A stretch of DNA of 10,300 bases from Patescibacteria group bacterium UBA5194 (GTDB lineage Bacteria > Patescibacteriota > Gracilibacteria > BD1-5 > UBA6164), in NCBI GenBank assembly GCA_002412935.1, contig DHWA01000007.1, positions 1 to 10,300 of the forward strand, written 5' to 3'. Made by a program: the position numbers and the translations under genes. A model generated the notes under the pieces. It was given only the letters and a program-made list of their open reading frames with translations. It made no database searches and was not told the origin of the DNA. Shown here one piece after another: positions 6,815 to 10,300 of this stretch. Within the stretch, counting starts at the first letter, position 1, and each line of letters opens with the position of its first letter.

Positions 6815-7399
6815 TTATTTACTATTATCAATAATTTCAATTTGTTTTTCTATATCGATATCATAATCAATAAAATGCAAAGTATTAACTCCAGTCATAT
6901 TAACACTATTAATATGATTTATATTGTCTTCTATAAACAATATATCGTTTGGTTTTATATTATTCTTTTTTATAATATAGTTTATATTTTCTACCTTACT
7001 TCCATTTTCAAATGCTAATAATTCTTGAAAATAATTTTTAATATTTAATGAATTAAATATTCTATTTACTCAATCTATAGGCAAAGCTGAATTAGTAAAA
7101 AATACATATTTTTCATTATTTTCTTTAATAAAATTAATAACATTGTCATTTTTTATTGGATTAGATTCAATAATAGCATTCTCATAATTAATATCATTGA
7201 GAACTAATTCTTTATCAAAAGGTATCAATTCATAAATCCTATCAATTATTAATTTCCTATTTATTCAAAGACTTAATATTTCTTTAACTCATGGAAAATC
7301 ATATAAAGTATATTTTTGTAAAATATTTTTTATATTTTCTTTTTTCTTAGAAGTAGATTTAATAATTACTCAATCAATATCAAAAACTATTACTTTCAT
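6815..7399 (-). CDS. HAD-superfamily hydrolase
   Basis: 194 residues, cytoplasmic. The four HAD signatures are present: motif I VFDIDGVI (nucleophile Asp7, acid/base Asp9, with Gly10 from TGA), motif II YVFFTNS (about 98-104), the motif III lysine near 135 (ENGSK), and motif IV ILFIEDN (153-159, metal-binding acids). A helical cap of about 70 residues sits between motifs I and II, a C1-cap arrangement. HAD proteins of this size are usually phosphatases acting on small phosphorylated metabolites; the substrate cannot be inferred. It starts 20 bases after the stop of the short-chain dehydrogenase, so the two are an operon read from the promoter at 8201-8228 and ended by 6708-6737. Confidence 0.85.
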
Positions 7400-7419
7400 A
7401 TTTTTTACTTTAAATTATA

Positions 7420-8169
7420 TTAATTCAATATATTCCCTCAATCAACTACTATAATATCTCAATTTATTGCATCGTTTTGAAGCAAAAATAATGCAGTTTT
7501 TGAAATTTCTTGAGGTTTCATAAATCTATTTATCATAGATTCTTTTGCTCTTATATTTAAGAAGTTTTCATCAGTTCAATCCCATTGTGGAGTTTCTGTA
7601 CTTCATGGAGCTATTCAATTTACTAAAATCTTTCAATTAAAAGTTCTTGCCATAATTTTTGTATATAAATCCATTGATGCTTTTGAACAATCATATTCTG
7701 GTGCTCTTATTCATCATGTATAAGAAAATGGATTAATTCATGCTATAGATGATATATTGATAATTTTTCATAAATCTCATTTAAATACTTCTCCGAATTT
7801 TTCAGTAGCATAAACACAACTAAAAAAATTTGTTTCAAAAACTTTTTTATATCTTTTATCTGTTTCAGGATATCCATCCTTTGTTAAAAAAATCCCTGCA
7901 TTATTTACCAATATATCTACTCATCCAAATTTATCAATAACATCTTTAAAAAGATTACTAATATCATCAATATTTGAAACATCTGATTTCATAATCATAT
8001 ACTCCGAAGTTATTTTTTTAATTTCATCTTCAAATCTCTGAGCATTTTTATCATCTGAAACATATGTTGAACAAACCTTTATTCATGCTTTTGCAAATTC
8101 TATTGAAATAGCCTCTCAGATTCACTTAGTGCCTCAAGTAACAATAGCAACTTTATTTTTTAATTCCAT
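7420..8169 (-). CDS. Short-chain dehydrogenase/reductase (SDR family)
   Basis: 249 residues, the classical SDR length. NAD(P)-binding TGGTKGIG at 11-18 (three of its glycines are TGA codons), the acidic KSDVSN near 61-66, NNAG at 89-92, the catalytic triad in NISS (Ser140/141), Tyr159 and Lys163 (YDCSK), and the C-terminal GDIIVVDGG (237-245) are all in place, so it should be an active oxidoreductase. The overall plan resembles FabG-type 3-oxoacyl reductases and glucose dehydrogenase-like SDRs, but substrate cannot be assigned; no other fatty-acid genes are here. It is the first gene of a two-gene operon with a HAD hydrolase. The ATG at 8169 is preceded by an A/T leader without Shine-Dalgarno sequence. 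Confidence 0.9.
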
Positions 8170-8200
8170 ATGTTTATAATATTTTAAAATAATTACTAAT

Positions 8201-8228
8201 ATAATATATATTTTCTCTAAAATAACAA
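8201..8228 (-). promoter_or_regulatory. Promoter of the SDR-HAD operon
   Basis: TTGTTA (8223-8228), 16 bases, TATTAT (8201-8206) on the minus strand, starting just 13 bases beyond the terminator of SLH copy 2. The region is so AT-rich that the -10 box could shift by several bases. Confidence 0.45.
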
Positions 8229-8241
8229 TTTTTTGAGTAAA

Positions 8242-8271
8242 AAAACCTCAAGAATTAATTCTTGAGGTTTT
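8242..8271 (-). terminator. Terminator of SLH gene copy 2
   Basis: A perfect 30-base palindrome: AAAA, CCTCAAGAATT, then its mirror arm and TTTT. On the minus strand the stem is followed by a run of T. It closes the copy-2 transcription unit, just before the SDR promoter, and is the counterpart of 4873-4904 at the end of copy 1. Confidence 0.8.
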
Positions 8272-8280
8272 GGCTTTAAA

Positions 8281-8382
8281 TTATAAACTTATGGACTTTA
8301 CCTTTTTACAATCTCAATCTATAGCATATTGATACACTATAGAATTATCTTTTTGAGTATACTCTTATTGAACGACTACTAT
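8281..8382 (-). pseudogene. Decayed C-terminal tail of SLH copy 2
   Basis: In the same frame as copy 2 and directly after its stop, the sequence reads IVVVQ, TAA (8365-8367), then TQKDNSIVYQYAIDG and a basic end with TAA at 8281. Copy 1 ends with VVVQGEDTQKDNSIVYQYAVDYEWKR, so the tail is homologous and was once translated. Two TAA codons (8383-8385 and 8365-8367) now cut it off. The second replaces the TGA glycine codon of copy 1. Confidence 0.75.
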
Positions 8383-9282
8383 TTAATCATTACACATATT
8401 TATATAATATAAATTTCATTCATCATCTATCGCATTTGATAAAGCAGTAACAGGTAGATTTGTGTCATTATCTTTTATTTCAATCAAATACATAACTTTA
8501 TCAACTATGTTTCCATTTATATCTTTTAATTCTTGAACTTTCTTTGATTCTAATGATATATCATAACAAGGATCATTTGGACATTTATTGAATTCAGCTT
8601 TTTTCATTATTTCAAATTTAGCATAAGCTGAATCAAAATCTTCAGCAAGTTTTTCAGAATATACTATATCACCACATATATCTTTACTTGCCCTATATAT
8701 TATTTTTTCTATTGTATAGTCAGGTGTTGCATTAATAGCATTTGCTCAAACTAAAAATATCCATCCACGAACTCAAGCTGTATTATAATCAGTAAATGAA
8801 TTACTTAATATCCCAATTGTCACAGCAGCATCTACATATCAAGCTCTCCAATCTTCTAAGGAATTATTTTTAGAAATATTCCTTGCTTGAAGAATCATTT
8901 TCAATGCTTCTACTTTTGACACATTATCATCTGGTCTAAATAAAGAATTTGGAGCGATAAAACCTCTAGCTAGAGCAGTTTCTGCATATTTACATCACCA
9001 ATCAGATTCTTGTAGATCAGCAAATTTACCAGTGCAAGTGTCTCAAACTTTTATAAGAGATAAATTTATCATAACTTTAAGCATCTCTCTTCTTGTAATA
9101 GAGACATCTAAATTATAAGCTTCAGGATTACTTGACTGGTCAACAATTACTCAAATAGAAGACAAGTTATTTGCTGCATCTATTTCTGTAGTTACATTTG
9201 TAGCATTTGCAAAAGAAATAGTTGAAAATAAAAGTACCGTTAAACCTAGCATAGTAACAACTTTTTTAATAACATTATTCAT
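8383..9282 (-). CDS. Secreted SLH-domain protein (copy 2), shorter paralogue
   Basis: 299 residues. The signal peptide and SLH region (1-189) are nearly identical to copy 1. After ATPDY it diverges completely: about 110 residues (TIEKIIYRASKDICG, EDFDSAYAKFEIMKKAEF, CPNDPCYDISLESKKVQEL, VMYLIEIKDNDTNLPVTAL) with no TIG or PepSY-like part and no family that I recognise. The four cysteines here suit an exported protein. It stops at a TAA that is probably derived, since the following codons still match the C-terminus of copy 1. It should still be secreted and wall-attached through its SLH region. Promoter 9345-9372 and terminator 8242-8271 make it a single-gene unit. Confidence 0.8.
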
Positions 9283-9345
9283 ATAATAAATAATTAGAAA
9301 ATAAAAAAATGATATCTATTTACCACAGCGGTTTATAGATTAATA
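8715..9345 (-). repeat. Duplicated block, copy 2 (SLH N-terminal half and leader)
   Basis: Direct repeat of 5851-6479, same orientation, about 2.9 kb apart. Coding differences translate to I4V, S91Q, I124V, D135N, V143E, M154V, V169A and V180A as read by eye. Such close similarity next to completely different flanks suggests recent duplication or gene conversion, and makes the intervening small gene, HAD and SDR genes liable to loss by recombination. Confidence 0.85.
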
Positions 9346-9372
9346 CTATACTGAAAAAAACAGAAATTACAA
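9345..9372 (-). promoter_or_regulatory. Promoter of SLH copy 2
   Basis: TTGTAA (9367-9372), 16 bases, TATAGT (9345-9350) on the minus strand. The leader of about 55-60 bases downstream is conserved with copy 1, but the -35 side is not. The remaining 9373-9470 holds nothing I can assign beyond the TTATGTGAG word at 9420-9428 shared with copy 1's upstream region. Confidence 0.5.
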
Positions 9373-9470
9373 TTATTAATTCTTATGATGGCTTTGTAAT
9401 CAAATTAAAATTTATAATGTTATGTGAGGATTTAATTTATATAATATAACCTAAAGAATTAGATAAAAAG

Positions 9471-10010
9471 TTAATCTTCATAATCACAATTTAAACCTCT
9501 ACATTGAGAAATAATTGAATCTAATATCTCTTTAGAAGTCATTTTTGTAGACCAGTTAAATTCTTCTAAAAAATTTTTTACGACTCTTATTGCATTACCA
9601 TTAGAATTTAATAATAATTCCTTATCACAACTAGAAATATCACAATATAACATTTTTCAATTAGTAAAAAATAACATTCTTTTTCATTCAATATATTTAT
9701 TTCAATCAAGGACTTTTAATAAATTCTCATCTACATACATACTATCACTAAGTATTTTTACTCATGGAATTTTAATCTCAAATGCTTCAGATAATTCTTC
9801 TCAAGTAAGTCTATTTAGTGGAGTTCATTTATCTAAATACTTATTTAAAAAAACAACTAAAGGATCACTATTATCATTTATCTTTTCTCATAATAATACA
9901 GAACAAATTAACTTTCTTACATCTTCAATATTTTTATAAGTTACATTTCAAAATAATGCTTTTCTATATTCAAAAACAAATCTATCTCTATCATATTCTT
10001 CTAATTTCAT
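9471..10010 (-). CDS. Hypothetical protein, 179 residues
   Basis: I do not recognise this protein. It is soluble and acidic, mostly helical (MKLEEYDRDRFVFEYRKAL; NIEDVRKLICSVLL; KEILDSIISQC), with a central part KMLYCDISSCDKELLL and four further cysteines or pairs near the end (SQCRGLNCDYED), a spacing that might bind a metal but does not match a known finger. The glycines at turns (for example LLGEK, LTGEEL, IPGVK) are TGA codons, while Trp153 is TGG. No signal peptide. It lies 67 bases after the small gene at 10078-10263, possibly the same operon, and 98 bases before the SLH copy 2 promoter. No terminator was seen after its stop. Confidence 0.65.
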
Positions 10011-10077
10011 AATTATTAATTATTTAAATACTATTATTAATTAGACCATGCTAATATTTGTTTTTCAAGAATTTTAT

Positions 10078-10263
10078 TTATTTTATTACAAACCAATTTT
10101 TTTCATCATCATTTCATTCACCTCTCATTATATCTGCTATAGCAATACTACATCAGTATTTTAAAGTATCAATTTTTTCGGTATTAGAAAGCTCAGAATC
10201 TCAATCTATTATTTTAATATGCTTTTGCAATACTTTTTTAATCGTTCATAAATTATGTTCCAT
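10078..10263 (-). CDS. Small hypothetical protein, 61 residues or 3' part of a longer gene
   Basis: From the ATG at 10263 it reads 61 residues (MEHNLGTIKKVLQKHIKII ... ADMIRGEGNDDEKNWFVIK), a charged, helical, soluble protein with four TGA glycines and one TGG tryptophan. With TGA as glycine the frame has no stop between this ATG and the window edge, so the true start could lie beyond base 10300; the codons upstream (ITIYINGIF) are plausible but carry no family signal. The function is unknown. It precedes the 179-residue gene on the same strand, separated by 67 AT-rich bases. Confidence 0.5.
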
Positions 10264-10300
10264 AAAAATTCAATTTATGTAAATTGTAATTTGAAGTGCA

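Noticed and set aside
198..10263. Mycoplasma-type code with UGA as tryptophan
   Set aside because: The TGA codons sit on conserved glycine positions in several unrelated families, and TGG is used for the tryptophans that are conserved.
9818..10282. Two plus-strand open frames opposite the 179- and 61-residue genes
   Set aside because: Their products are runs of Ile, Leu, Phe, Tyr and Lys typical of the antisense of AT-rich genes, with no leader or promoter.

Overview
This is a very AT-rich window in which almost every gene only reads correctly if TGA is translated as glycine. That points to a bacterium of the Gracilibacteria / Absconditabacteria lineages of the candidate phyla radiation (Patescibacteria), which use genetic code 25 or its variants. 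The evidence is internal. TGA sits at the invariant glycines of family motifs: three glycines of the short-chain dehydrogenase TGxxxGIG motif, the glycine of PadR GPPRKY, glycines of the PspC motif, and the glycine of the HAD DxDG motif. TGG is used separately for tryptophan. Read with the standard code, all the long genes shatter into fragments. All genes but one lie on the minus strand.

Layout from left to right. Bases 1-197 hold no gene, but carry a good minus-strand promoter and a stem-loop that belong to something beyond the left edge. Bases 198-2229 form a three-gene minus-strand operon (padR-like regulator, PspC-domain protein, larger membrane protein with a beta-rich tail) that looks like a compact envelope-stress module. 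A decayed 3' end of an aldo/keto reductase gene lies on the plus strand at 2301-2456, touching the padR promoter. Then come a 186-residue protein of unknown function (2468-3028), a TfoX N-terminal-domain protein (3093-3437), and a 403-residue protein with a faint resemblance to PEP-synthase nucleotide-binding domains (3478-4689). The last has its own promoter and a 127-base leader with a 17-codon reading frame and a hairpin.

From 4870 to 9350 the window is organised by a duplication. Two secreted SLH-domain proteins (4937-6418 and 8383-9282) share a nearly identical first 189 codons, a similar promoter-proximal leader, a related C-terminal tail and a near-identical terminator palindrome, but have different middles. 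Between them sit a 50-residue plus-strand membrane protein, a HAD-family hydrolase and a short-chain dehydrogenase; the last two form an operon. The second SLH copy has lost its C-terminal tail to two TAA codons, one of them at a position where copy 1 has a TGA glycine codon.

Bases 9471-10263 hold two unrecognised cytoplasmic proteins; the reading frame of the second stays open to the right edge.

Regulation: six candidate promoters, all with exactly 16 bases between a TTGxxx and a TAxxxT box, were found. Start codons lack a Shine-Dalgarno sequence and are often preceded by runs such as TAAAAA. Three 3' ends carry the same palindromic terminator core.
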